Below are positions 24,714 to 32,015 of a DNA stretch of 46,133 nt, piece after piece. Source of the DNA: VMCP01 sp964527775 (lineage in GTDB: Bacteria; Bacteroidota; Bacteroidia; NS11-12g; UBA955); assembly GCA_964527775.1 (NCBI GenBank), contig CAZGQS010000016.1, positions 1 through 46,133 on the forward strand, read 5' to 3'. The notes below the pieces were generated by a model. It did not search any database and had not been told where the DNA came from. It worked only from the letters and a program-made list of their open reading frames with translations. Each line of letters opens with the position of its first letter. Position 1 is the first letter of the stretch. The position numbers and the translations under genes were made by a program.

Positions 24714-25904
24714 ATGAATAATACCCTAGACCAGTTTTCATTTGAAGGTGAACGCGTTTTAATGCGCGTAGATTTCAACGTTCCGTTGGATGCTCAGTTT
24801 CAAATAACCGATGATTCTCGTATGAGAGCTGCTGTTCCATCCATTCAAAAAATATTGAAAGACGGCGGAAGCGTTATCATTATGAGTCATTTAGGTAGAC
24901 CAAAAGACGGCCCTAATCCTGATTTTTCATTAAACCATATATCGTCTCATCTCGCACAACTTTTGGATGTTCCGGTTCACTTCGCCAACGACTGTATTGG
25001 TGAGGAGGCTGCACACAAATCATCAGCATTGCATGCAGGTGAGGTCTTGTTGCTCGAAAATCTTAGATTCCACAAAGAAGAAACCAAAGGAGATGTTGAT
25101 TTTGCGAAGAAATTGGCCTCTTTGGGAACATTCTACGTGAACGATGCATTTGGTACAGCGCACAGAGCGCACGCTTCAACTTCCATCATTGCGCAGTTTT
25201 TCACCGGGAAATGCGCTTTTGGGTACCTCATGGGAAGCGAAGTGGCAAATGCTCAAAAAGTGATGAGCAATCCTCAGCGTCCATTCACCGCCATTGTTGG
25301 TGGAGCTAAGGTGAGCGATAAAATTCTCATTGTAGAAAATCTTTTGAACGTGGCAGACCACATCATTATTGGTGGTGGTATGGCATACACTTTTTTCAAG
25401 GCTCAAGGCGGAAGCATTGGCAACTCTCTCTGCGAAGATGAGCGCCTAGAAACCTGTCGAGAAATCCTAATCAAAGCTGCTGAAAAAGGGGTGAAAATTC
25501 ATTTACCTATTGACTCAGTAGTAGCCAATAAGTTTGCTGCTGATGCAGATACATCAAACGAGCCATCTTCTTCTATTTCCGACGGATGGATGGGCTTAGA
25601 TATTGGTGCACAAGCCGCTAAAGATTTTTCCGAAGTGTTATCTTCAAGCAAAACCATTCTTTGGAACGGACCCATGGGCGTGTTCGAAATGCCCGCCTTT
25701 GAAAACGGTACGAAGTCGGTTGCTGAGGCCGTTGCTCTCGCAACGGATGCAGGAGCATTCAGCCTCATTGGCGGTGGCGACAGTGCCGCAGCAGTGTACA
25801 AATTTGGCTATGAATCTCGGGTAAGCTACGTAAGCACCGGAGGCGGAGCCTTATTGGAATATTTCGAAGGAAAAGAACTGCCGGGAATAGCGGCGATTCA
25901 ATAG
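24714..25904 (+). CDS. pgk: Phosphoglycerate kinase
   Basis: 396 aa, normal length. The N-terminal substrate domain begins VLMRVDFNVPLD and contains IIMSHLGRPKDG and LENLRFHKEE. The C-terminal nucleotide domain carries AIVGGAKVSDKI, WNGPMGVFE and LIGGGDSAAAV. It interconverts 1,3-bisphosphoglycerate and 3-phosphoglycerate in glycolysis and gluconeogenesis. It is probably transcribed from the glyS promoter. No hairpin terminator is seen after it; repeat array R1 begins within 6 bp of its stop. Confidence 0.98.
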   Translation: MNNTLDQFSFEGERVLMRVDFNVPLDAQFQITDDSRMRAAVPSIQKILKDGGSVIIMSHLGRPKDGPNPDFSLNHISSHLAQLLDVPVHFANDCIGEEAAHKSSALHAGEVLLLENLRFHKEETKGDVDFAKKLASLGTFYVNDAFGTAHRAHASTSIIAQFFTGKCAFGYLMGSEVANAQKVMSNPQRPFTAIVGGAKVSDKILIVENLLNVADHIIIGGGMAYTFFKAQGGSIGNSLCEDERLETCREILIKAAEKGVKIHLPIDSVVANKFAADADTSNEPSSSISDGWMGLDIGAQAAKDFSEVLSSSKTILWNGPMGVFEMPAFENGTKSVAEAVALATDAGAFSLIGGGDSAAAVYKFGYESRVSYVSTGGGALLEYFEGKELPGIAAIQ

Positions 25905-25909
25905 GCTGG

Positions 25910-26168
25910 TAATCGGTTTTCGGATATTGGTTTTCGGTGATCTGATTGTAATTGACGGCTTCGCCGGTGACTGTGAGACTTTGGGAACCGTGGGACTTTG
26001 GGACTTTGAGACCCACGCTTCGCTAGGACTTGCGCTTCACGCTGCTTGTCAGCTAATAGCTGGATTTTGGTCTTTGGCTGACGGCAGAGAGCTTAGAGTT
26101 GAGAGTTGAGAGCCTAAACTCTAAACTCTAAACTCTAAACACGGCTGATAGCTGACGACAGACCACCG
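25910..26168. repeat. Heptamer repeat array R1
   Basis: Words of 7 nt (TTTTCGG, TTGAGAG, TCTAAAC and others) keep one 7-nt register from 25910 to about 26168, although the middle part (25945-26049) is degenerate. TCTAAAC occurs three times in tandem at 26120-26140. The array fills the gap between pgk and a small hypothetical gene (25905-26200). No gene or hairpin terminator is visible in it. Confidence 0.75.
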
Positions 26169-26200
26169 AAAACCATTTCTAAATTGAGACGTTATTAAAT

Positions 26201-26704
26201 ATGATGAGAATTTCGTTGGTGTTTTTTGCATTTTTAGGATTGATTTTGACCTCTTTCTTGACAAATACGTTTGATGCACAAATCAGAGATTTGTATTTGA
26301 AAGCGTTAAAATCAGACAAGGAAATTGCCGCGTTTAAGAAAAAGTCTGAGGCGGCGATTAAACATCCCCTAGGAAGAGCCTATTACGGCACAGCTTTAGC
26401 CTTGGAAGCAAGAGCAAGCAGTTGGGTAGGTACCAAAGTGGAATTGGCCAAGAAAGCATCGCAAAATTTGAATGCGGCGGTGGTGCAGAGTTCACAAGAT
26501 TTTGAAATAAGATTTCTCAGATTCAGTTTCGAACACAATGTGCCAAGCATGTTGGGTTTATCTGGTCACGTTGCTGATGATAAAGAGTTTTTATTGAATT
26601 ATAAAGGCACAAAGCCACCTATAAAAACGGTTGTAAGCGGATTTTTGAGTAAGTGCGAAGACTTTACCGAGGCCGAAAAAGCAAAACTTTTAAAGGGTTT
26701 GTAA
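26201..26704 (+). CDS. Small hypothetical secreted or anchored protein
   Basis: 167 aa. An N-terminal hydrophobic stretch (MRISLVFFAFLGLILTSFL) is a signal peptide or anchor. The rest is mostly helical and Lys/Ala-rich, with AIKHPLGRAYYGTALALEARASS. I do not recognise the family. The gene lies alone between repeat arrays R1 and R2, with no clear TAnnTTTG box. Conservative codon use and a plausible signal support a real gene. The start may be the first or second ATG of ATGATG. Confidence 0.7.
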   Translation: MMRISLVFFAFLGLILTSFLTNTFDAQIRDLYLKALKSDKEIAAFKKKSEAAIKHPLGRAYYGTALALEARASSWVGTKVELAKKASQNLNAAVVQSSQDFEIRFLRFSFEHNVPSMLGLSGHVADDKEFLLNYKGTKPPIKTVVSGFLSKCEDFTEAEKAKLLKGL

Positions 26705-26712
26705 ATTGCCGA

Positions 26713-26817
26713 GCTGAAAGCTGAAAGCTGAAAGCCGACCGCCGATAGCTGATAACCGAAAACTGAAAACCGATAACCGAAAACCGAAAACCGAAAACTG
26801 ATAACCGAAAGTTTAGA
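26713..26817. repeat. Heptamer repeat array R2
   Basis: Fifteen consecutive 7-nt words, including GCTGAAA (3 times), ACCGAAA (5 times) and ACCGATA, fit the pattern [AG]C[CT]GA[AT]A with no phase slip. The last word (GTTTAGA) supplies the TAA stop of the convergent corA. It lies between two convergent genes. Confidence 0.88.
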
Positions 26818-27763
26818 GCCAACGCCTGCGGCGGAAGAAGTACAGTGTTCCTAACGAAGATAAAATCATTACCCCAACGGCATAGGTAAAACCGTATTTC
26901 CATTTGAATGCATCGATGTGCGCAAAATTCATACCGTAGATGGATGCAATTAGGGTAGGAGGCATGAATATAACACTGGCAACCGTGAAGATTTTGATGA
27001 TTTTATTTTGTTCAATGTTCACCAAACCTAGGAAGGTATTTTGCAGATATTCCAATCGTTGGAAAGTGAAATTGGCATGGTCAATCAATGAACTAATGTC
27101 TTTGATGACAATTCTCAATCGTTCGTAATCTTCGCCTTCAAATTCACGACTTTTCAAAATAGCCGATACCACTCGCTGTTTATCCACCGCATTTTGGCGG
27201 ATTTCCATGGTGAGCTCCTGAACACGGGTGATTTTCAAAATCAGAGCTTCGTCTGGGTTACCCCCGTAAGAAACAGTCTTAGATAATTCTGCAACTTGTC
27301 GAGATAAATTCTCGAGCAGATCAGCATCATTGTCAACTCCAACTTCTAATAGAGTGGCCATGATTTGTTTTCCCGAGTGGAAGAATCTGCCTGTGCCTTT
27401 TATTTTTTTGACGCAATCAGAGAAGGCATTCAAGTCGGCATCTCTATAGGTAAAGAGTATTTCATCCTGCAAAATGAACGAAACTGCATTAGAAATAAAA
27501 TGATCAGCTTCTGGTGCAAGTTTTAGAAAGTTGCTGTTGGCAATAATTTCATCATCGGTTTCGAAGTATCGAGAAGACGATTCAATCTCAATTTGTTCTT
27601 GTCTAGACTGAAATTTGAATTCGAAATTAGCCTCAACATCGGCAATTTCTGTGGCACTTGGGTTTTGAAGGTCAATCCATACCAATCCATCCATTGTCTC
27701 TAATTGAGACAATGATTGCACTTTGTGCACTCGATTTTGTCGTTTGTAGTAAACGCGCATCAT
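26813..27763 (-). CDS. corA: Magnesium/cobalt transporter CorA
   Basis: 316 aa. A large N-terminal cytoplasmic domain is followed by two C-terminal membrane helices. The selectivity motif YGMNF ends the first of them, and the tail is basic (FFRRRRWL). CorA pentamers let Mg2+ into the cell. Either ATG of the starting ATGATG could be used. A TACCTTTG box lies about 43 nt upstream, within an 8-bp inverted repeat. The stop codon is formed by the end of repeat array R2. Confidence 0.95.
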   Translation of the reverse strand: MMRVYYKRQNRVHKVQSLSQLETMDGLVWIDLQNPSATEIADVEANFEFKFQSRQEQIEIESSSRYFETDDEIIANSNFLKLAPEADHFISNAVSFILQDEILFTYRDADLNAFSDCVKKIKGTGRFFHSGKQIMATLLEVGVDNDADLLENLSRQVAELSKTVSYGGNPDEALILKITRVQELTMEIRQNAVDKQRVVSAILKSREFEGEDYERLRIVIKDISSLIDHANFTFQRLEYLQNTFLGLVNIEQNKIIKIFTVASVIFMPPTLIASIYGMNFAHIDAFKWKYGFTYAVGVMILSSLGTLYFFRRRRWL

Positions 27764-27768
27764 TTTTA

Positions 27769-27809
27769 TTGCAACTTCGAGGTTCGGCGTCCATTTTTTG
27801 GAGTTGCAA
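27769..27809. repeat. 8-bp inverted repeat at the corA promoter
   Basis: TTGCAACT (27769-27776) and AGTTGCAA (27802-27809) are perfect complements 25 bp apart. The right arm overlaps the corA -7 box, so the pair looks more like an operator than a leader hairpin. Confidence 0.4.
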
Positions 27810-27814
27810 AGGTA
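27807..27814 (-). promoter_or_regulatory. -7 box (TACCTTTG) for corA
   Basis: Exact TAnnTTTG match on the minus strand, about 43 nt before the corA start. Confidence 0.6.
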
Positions 27815-27824
27815 AGATTTTTAT

Positions 27825-28145
27825 TTAAAAGCGTTCTTGAAAATATTTCCAAGATTTTCTAACCTCTTGTATGTAAAGCAGGCTTAATAGGGGGAATACC
27901 ACAACAAACATTTTGTTGTAGTTCCATGCGGATTGAAAGTCTAAATGTATGCAATGTTGAACGGCTCGCGTCATGCCGCATCCTGGACAATCAACATCCG
28001 TAATAAGTTTGCTAATGCAAATGGTAGGGCCTTTGTCAAAGAAATTGACGGGAAGAAGAATTAATACAAAAGGTATCAAAACAATAAGAACCCGGTAAGG
28101 GGTTCTTATTGTTTGTTTTATATGTTTGATTTTATCAGAAAACAT
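27825..28145 (-). CDS. DUF2752 membrane protein
   Basis: 106 aa. The family motif CPGCGMTRA follows a first membrane helix (VLIVLIPFVLILLPV), and a second helix is near the C-terminus (FVVVFPLLSLLYI). The function is unknown. Its ATG overlaps the stop of the TM2 lipoprotein gene (TAATG). A perfect terminator-shaped hairpin (28079-28114) lies within codons 11-22, so expression may be cut down relative to the upstream gene. A later start after the hairpin is possible. Confidence 0.85.
   Translation of the reverse strand: MFSDKIKHIKQTIRTPYRVLIVLIPFVLILLPVNFFDKGPTICISKLITDVDCPGCGMTRAVQHCIHLDFQSAWNYNKMFVVVFPLLSLLYIQEVRKSWKYFQERF
28079..28114 (-). terminator. Terminator-shaped hairpin inside the DUF2752 gene
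   Basis: A perfect 15-bp stem (28079-28093 with 28100-28114) encloses a 6-nt loop. On the minus strand the descending arm ends in U-rich sequence, as in an intrinsic terminator. It lies about 31 nt after the stop of the TM2 lipoprotein gene yet within the next coding region. Confidence 0.7.
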
Positions 28146-28732
28146 TAAGCATCAGGGTTTCTACCCAAATCGCCGGTTAATATTCTAATTAAGTCAATTA
28201 AAGCCCAAATTCCGCAACCACCTGCTGTGATTAACTGCAGAATTCCAATGGTGGTGTAACCTAAGTAAAATCTGTGGATACCCAAATATCCTAAAAAGAA
28301 ACACAAAATAGCTGCAATGATCATTTCATTGTCATCCAAACCACCAGCGGTAGCAGCATCTGCTTTAGAAATAGACGCTTCTTTTACAGGAGCGTTCTGA
28401 TCCATTTTTGCTACTTTCTTGGCAATTTGTTTGATGGCTACTTTTTCAACTGCATTGAATTTATGCGTTTTTGAGGCCTCATTAACAGCTGTTTGGAACT
28501 GTTCACTGTAAGTGGCAGTGTTGCTTTCAGAAATTGCTGGAGTTTCATCAACTACAACCATTTGTGTAGTGTTTTTCTCTGCAGTTGCTGACGCTTCGGT
28601 TTTTGTTGGATTTGATTTCTTAGAATCTGTTCCCCATCCGCCTCCAAAAGCGGAAGAAGTGCGTTCAACGGTGGTAGAGCAGCCAGCAAAAACCAATGCT
28701 GCTGCTGTTAATAATAGGAAGTTTTGTTTCAT
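28145..28732 (-). CDS. Lipoprotein with C-terminal TM2 domain
   Basis: 195 aa. The signal MKQNFLLLTAAALVFAGCS has a clear lipobox with Cys18. A low-complexity, Thr/Ser-rich middle (about 20-130) leads to a TM2 domain (about 135-190) with GYLGIHRFYLGY and a second helix (IWALIDLIRIL). TM2 proteins are small two-helix membrane proteins of unclear role. The gene is followed by DUF2752 with a 1-bp overlap. No exact TAnnTTTG box precedes it. Confidence 0.88.
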   Translation of the reverse strand: MKQNFLLLTAAALVFAGCSTTVERTSSAFGGGWGTDSKKSNPTKTEASATAEKNTTQMVVVDETPAISESNTATYSEQFQTAVNEASKTHKFNAVEKVAIKQIAKKVAKMDQNAPVKEASISKADAATAGGLDDNEMIIAAILCFFLGYLGIHRFYLGYTTIGILQLITAGGCGIWALIDLIRILTGDLGRNPDA

Positions 28733-28784
28733 AAAAAAATAATTTCTTCGGCAAAATAGTAAGTATCTACCGAATAATCAAGAA

Positions 28785-29510
28785 TTATATTCTACCTAAC
28801 CAACTCTTTATTTTTAACTCTAATACCCCAAACAAGGCTTCCCTAAATATTTTTGTGCTCATTTTGGAAGTTCCCGCTGTTCTATCTGTGAAGATGATGG
28901 GATGTTCGGAAATGCTGTAGCCCTTGCGATGGGTTCTGAATTTCATTTCAATTTGAAAAGCATATCCCCTGAACTTGATGTCGTCTAAGCCAATGTTTTC
29001 AAGAACCTGTCTTTTGTAACAAACAAATCCAGCCGTAGTATCTGCTATATTTAGACCTGTGACAAATTGCACATATTTACTCGCATAGTAACTCATGAGC
29101 ACTCTGCCCATGGGCCAGTTTACTACGTTTACTACGCCTCCAACATACCGGCTTCCAACACAAACATCAGCTCCGCTTTCACATTTTTCAATCAGGCGAG
29201 GCAATTGGTCAACCGGATGCGAAAAATCGCAGTCCATTTCGCAGATGTATTCATATCCCTTAGAAAGGGCCCAATGAAATCCAGCAATATAGGCAGTGCC
29301 TAATCCGTTCTTTTCCGTTCTCTCCAAAATATGTAAGCGCTCTGGATACTCAGACATCAAACTTTTGACCGCTGAACCCGTGCCGTCTGGAGAATTATCA
29401 TCTACCACCAGCAAATCAATGTTCTTTTCCAATGACATGACCGTATGAATCATCCGATCAATGTTCTCAATTTCATTGTAGGTGGGTATGATAACGAGGT
29501 ATGGGCTCAT
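28785..29510 (-). CDS. Polyprenol monophosphomannose synthase-like glycosyltransferase
   Basis: 241 aa from the ATG at 29510. A GT-A fold family 2 domain is shown by VIIPTYNEIENI, VVDDNSPDGTG, EMDCDFSHP (metal-binding DxD-like) and the Dpm1-type RGYAFQIEM. It probably moves a sugar, by family a mannose, from GDP-sugar to polyprenyl phosphate for envelope glycans or protein modification. There is no C-terminal membrane segment, so it is the soluble Dpm1 type. An upstream ATG at 29549 precedes the promoter box at 29530-29537 and is rejected. Confidence 0.9.
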   Translation of the reverse strand: MSPYLVIIPTYNEIENIDRMIHTVMSLEKNIDLLVVDDNSPDGTGSAVKSLMSEYPERLHILERTEKNGLGTAYIAGFHWALSKGYEYICEMDCDFSHPVDQLPRLIEKCESGADVCVGSRYVGGVVNVVNWPMGRVLMSYYASKYVQFVTGLNIADTTAGFVCYKRQVLENIGLDDIKFRGYAFQIEMKFRTHRKGYSISEHPIIFTDRTAGTSKMSTKIFREALFGVLELKIKSWLGRI

Positions 29511-29529
29511 TGGGGTAGGCGATAAATCA

Positions 29530-29537
29530 CAAAAATA
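29530..29537 (-). promoter_or_regulatory. -7 box (TATTTTTG) for the glycosyltransferase
   Basis: TAnnTTTG match on the minus strand, 19 nt before the ATG at 29510. It is back-to-back with the promoter of the phosphatase gene. Confidence 0.55.
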
Positions 29538-29560
29538 CGGTATTTCCATAAATCGAATTG

Positions 29561-29568
29561 TACCTTTG
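29561..29568 (+). promoter_or_regulatory. -7 box (TACCTTTG) for the phosphatase gene
   Basis: Exact TAnnTTTG match, 36 nt before the ATG at 29605. Confidence 0.55.
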
Positions 29569-29604
29569 ACGAAGGAAATTCGATTCTAACGATTTTTACA
29601 CAAA

Positions 29605-30084
29605 ATGAACCCTAAAAACAAAGCCATTTTTCTCGATAGAGATGGAGTGATCAATCATGATCCCGGCGATTATACCCAATCTCTCGAAGAGTTTCAAATA
29701 TTACCAGGTGTCATTGATCAGATAAAAAATTGGTATGATCAAGGGTATAAAATCATTGTCATTACCAACCAAGGAGGTATTGCAAAAGGGCTATATAACG
29801 AGCATGCCGTGAATGCGATGCATCAATATTTGCAAGGGAAATGCATTGAGGCCGAATGCCAAATTGAAGCCTTTTACTTTTGTGAACATCATCCAGAATA
29901 TACCGGGAAATGCTTATGCCGAAAGCCCGGAAGCCTCATGATTGAAAAGGCTATTCACCAATTCAACATAGACCCTGCACAAAGCATCATGTTTGGAGAT
30001 AGACAGCGCGATGTGGAATGTGCCCAAGCCGCTGGAGTGAAAGGGATTCTTATTGAAACAAATTCAGTGAACTTTAACCAATAA
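29605..30084 (+). CDS. gmhB: HAD-IIIA phosphatase, GmhB-like
   Basis: 159 aa. HAD motif I is FLDRDGVIN, motif II ITNQGGI, then the zinc-binding loop CEHHPEYTGKCLCRKP of GmhB/HisB-type enzymes, and motif IV MFGDRQRDVECA. It most likely removes the 7-phosphate of D-glycero-D-manno-heptose-1,7-bisphosphate for LPS core sugar synthesis. A histidinol-phosphatase role is less likely because no his operon is adjacent. It is followed by a thioredoxin gene that has its own candidate promoter. Confidence 0.85.
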   Translation: MNPKNKAIFLDRDGVINHDPGDYTQSLEEFQILPGVIDQIKNWYDQGYKIIVITNQGGIAKGLYNEHAVNAMHQYLQGKCIEAECQIEAFYFCEHHPEYTGKCLCRKPGSLMIEKAIHQFNIDPAQSIMFGDRQRDVECAQAAGVKGILIETNSVNFNQ

Positions 30085-30093
30085 ATCCCAAAA

Positions 30094-30109
30094 TGGCACG
30101 ATATTTGAA
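30094..30109 (+). promoter_or_regulatory. Candidate sigma-54 promoter for the TlpA-like gene
   Basis: TGGCACGATATTTGAA fits the -24/-12 layout (GG, ten bases, GA; consensus GG-N10-GC). It ends 16 nt before the ATG at 30126, so the transcript start would fall near 30120. Nearly the same 16-mer occurs at 33496. Confidence 0.55.
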
Positions 30110-30125
30110 AACTGCAAATTACATT

Positions 30126-30617
30126 ATGAAATACGCATTTTTATCCCTCGCATTGGCTATGGCTGGAATGGTAAGCGCACAAGACGCGGTTCCAACAGTA
30201 ACTGTGAAGAACATTGACGGAGAAAACATCAGCTTCTCTCAAGTTATTGAGCCAGGTAAAATTACCGTTATTTCATTTTGGGCAACTTGGTGTGGGCCCT
30301 GTATCAAGGAACTTCAAGCCATTGATCAACACTACGCTGAATGGCAAGAAAATTACAACATGAAATTAGTTGCAGTAAGCATTGACGACGCTAGAAACGT
30401 GAAAAAAGTAAAACCCAAAGTATTGGGCGAAGGTTGGGCATATCAAATCATTTTAGATGAAAACCAAGATCTTGCTCGTTCCATGAACGTAAATAACCCT
30501 CCCATGACCTTCATTGTTGACCAAAAGGGTAAAATTGTGTACTCCCACCAAGGTTACACTCCTGGCGCTGAAGACGAACTCGAAGAACGACTCAAAGAAC
30601 TCGCCGAAGTTAAGTAA
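30126..30617 (+). CDS. TlpA/ResA-like periplasmic thioredoxin
   Basis: 163 aa from the ATG at 30126. MKYAFLSLALAMAGMVSAQD is a signal peptide with cleavage after Ala. The thioredoxin fold has WCGPC in SFWATWCGPCIKEL and a cis-Pro in NNPPMTF. It is a thiol-disulfide or redox-homeostasis protein of the periplasm, as in cytochrome maturation or protein repair. An earlier ATG at 30093 lies inside the sigma-54-like element and would give a signal with a charged extension, so it is rejected. hisS follows 9 bp later. Confidence 0.9.
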   Translation: MKYAFLSLALAMAGMVSAQDAVPTVTVKNIDGENISFSQVIEPGKITVISFWATWCGPCIKELQAIDQHYAEWQENYNMKLVAVSIDDARNVKKVKPKVLGEGWAYQIILDENQDLARSMNVNNPPMTFIVDQKGKIVYSHQGYTPGAEDELEERLKELAEVK

Positions 30618-30626
30618 ATTCGCGGC

Positions 30627-32015
30627 ATGGAAAAACCTTCCTTGCCATCCGGTACCCGAGACTTTGGACCGGAAATAATGAAAAAAAGAAAATTCGTTCT
30701 GTCAGTGATGGAGCGAGTTTTTCGTTCACACGGGTTTCTTCCCATCGAAACACCTTCCCTCGAAAATCTTAAAACCCTCCAAGGCAAATACGGAGACGAA
30801 GGCGATCAACTGCTTTTCAAAGTACTTAATTCAGGCGAGTATTTTTCCAAAATAAAACCCGAAAATTGGCCTGTAAGTCCAGCAGATACCAACTATAAAG
30901 ACATGACCCCACAAATTTCAGATCGTGGTTTGCGCTATGATCTAACCGTGCCCTTGGCGCGATTTGTGGTTATGAATCGAGATAAACTGGCATTTCCGTT
31001 CAAGCGTTATCAAATGCAGCCGGTCTGGCGCGCCGATCGTCCCCAAAAAGGGAGATACAGAGAATTTTGGCAGTGCGACATTGATATCGTAGGCAGCAAT
31101 TCAGTGGTGTCTGAAGCCGAACTCGTTGAATGTTACCAAGAAGTGTTTGCCCAACTCAACCTCGGAGTTCAAATTAAAATCAATCACCGACTCATTCTCG
31201 ATGCTTTTCTTCCCCTTCTCGGGGGACGTGAACCCTGGAACTCATTCATGGTTGCCATCGATAAGTTTGATAAAATTGGACAAGATGGCGTGAGCAATGA
31301 ACTTGAACAGCGCGGCTTGTCGCACTCAATTTCTGCTTGGAATGCACTTTGCGAAATAGCTTCCTTGAATAATACAGAAGACAAACTCCAAGCTCTAGAA
31401 CGTTTTTCAGATATTCAGAACGATTCCTTGACGCAAGGAATTGCCCAAGTCAGAGAACTTTTAACACTATTGCCCAATCAGAATAACGTGTTTTTGGATC
31501 TTCGTTTGGCTCGCGGACTCAGTTACTATACAGGATGTGTGTTTGAGGTGGTTTCTAACGATGCCCGTGTGCCCTCAGATTTTCGCATTGGAAGCATTGG
31601 CGGAGGAGGTAGATACGATAACCTTACAGGTGTTTTTGGACTTAAAGACGTTCCAGGAGTAGGAGTGTCCTTTGGATTGGACCGAATACTAGACACCCTA
31701 GAATCAGCCAACCTTTTAGAGGTAAACAATGAATGGGCAGGTACGCTAATATGTTGCATGGAAGAAGCTTATTTGTCACAAGCAGCTCAAATTGCCCGAG
31801 AATTAAGAAAAGAGAATTTGATTTGCGAAGTGTATCCAGGAGCCCCTAAGTTGAAAAAACAACTCGATTATGCCAATTCAAAAGGGTGTAAATACGCTTT
31901 GATACTCGGAGAGTCTGAGATGCAACAACAACAAGCAATGGTGAAAAATCTTGAAACGGGCGACCAACAATTAATTGATTGGAGTAGTCTTTCACATACA
32001 TTAACTATTAACTAA
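30627..32015 (+). CDS. hisS: Histidyl-tRNA synthetase
   Basis: 462 aa. It has the HisRS start (PSLPSGTRDFGP), class II motif 2 (RYQMQPVWRADRPQKGRYREFWQ, split), the histidine-binding YYTGCVFEV and GGGGRYDNLTG motifs, and GVGVSFGLDRIL (motif 3). A C-terminal anticodon-binding domain follows. It charges tRNA-His. It ends directly at the hutH start codon, with no spacer. Confidence 0.97.
   Translation: MEKPSLPSGTRDFGPEIMKKRKFVLSVMERVFRSHGFLPIETPSLENLKTLQGKYGDEGDQLLFKVLNSGEYFSKIKPENWPVSPADTNYKDMTPQISDRGLRYDLTVPLARFVVMNRDKLAFPFKRYQMQPVWRADRPQKGRYREFWQCDIDIVGSNSVVSEAELVECYQEVFAQLNLGVQIKINHRLILDAFLPLLGGREPWNSFMVAIDKFDKIGQDGVSNELEQRGLSHSISAWNALCEIASLNNTEDKLQALERFSDIQNDSLTQGIAQVRELLTLLPNQNNVFLDLRLARGLSYYTGCVFEVVSNDARVPSDFRIGSIGGGGRYDNLTGVFGLKDVPGVGVSFGLDRILDTLESANLLEVNNEWAGTLICCMEEAYLSQAAQIARELRKENLICEVYPGAPKLKKQLDYANSKGCKYALILGESEMQQQQAMVKNLETGDQQLIDWSSLSHTLTIN

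Noticed and set aside
25927..26109. Open frame within repeat array R1, and an antisense one at 25765-26016
   Set aside because: Both consist of repeat sequence or pgk antisense, with low-complexity translations and no promoter.
27781..27800. GGTTCGGCGTCC, like a tRNA T-arm, in the corA leader
   Set aside because: No acceptor stem, D arm or anticodon arm can be placed around it.
30093..30125. Longer TlpA-like protein starting at the ATG at 30093
   Set aside because: That ATG is inside the sigma-54-like element and would put extra residues before a good signal peptide.
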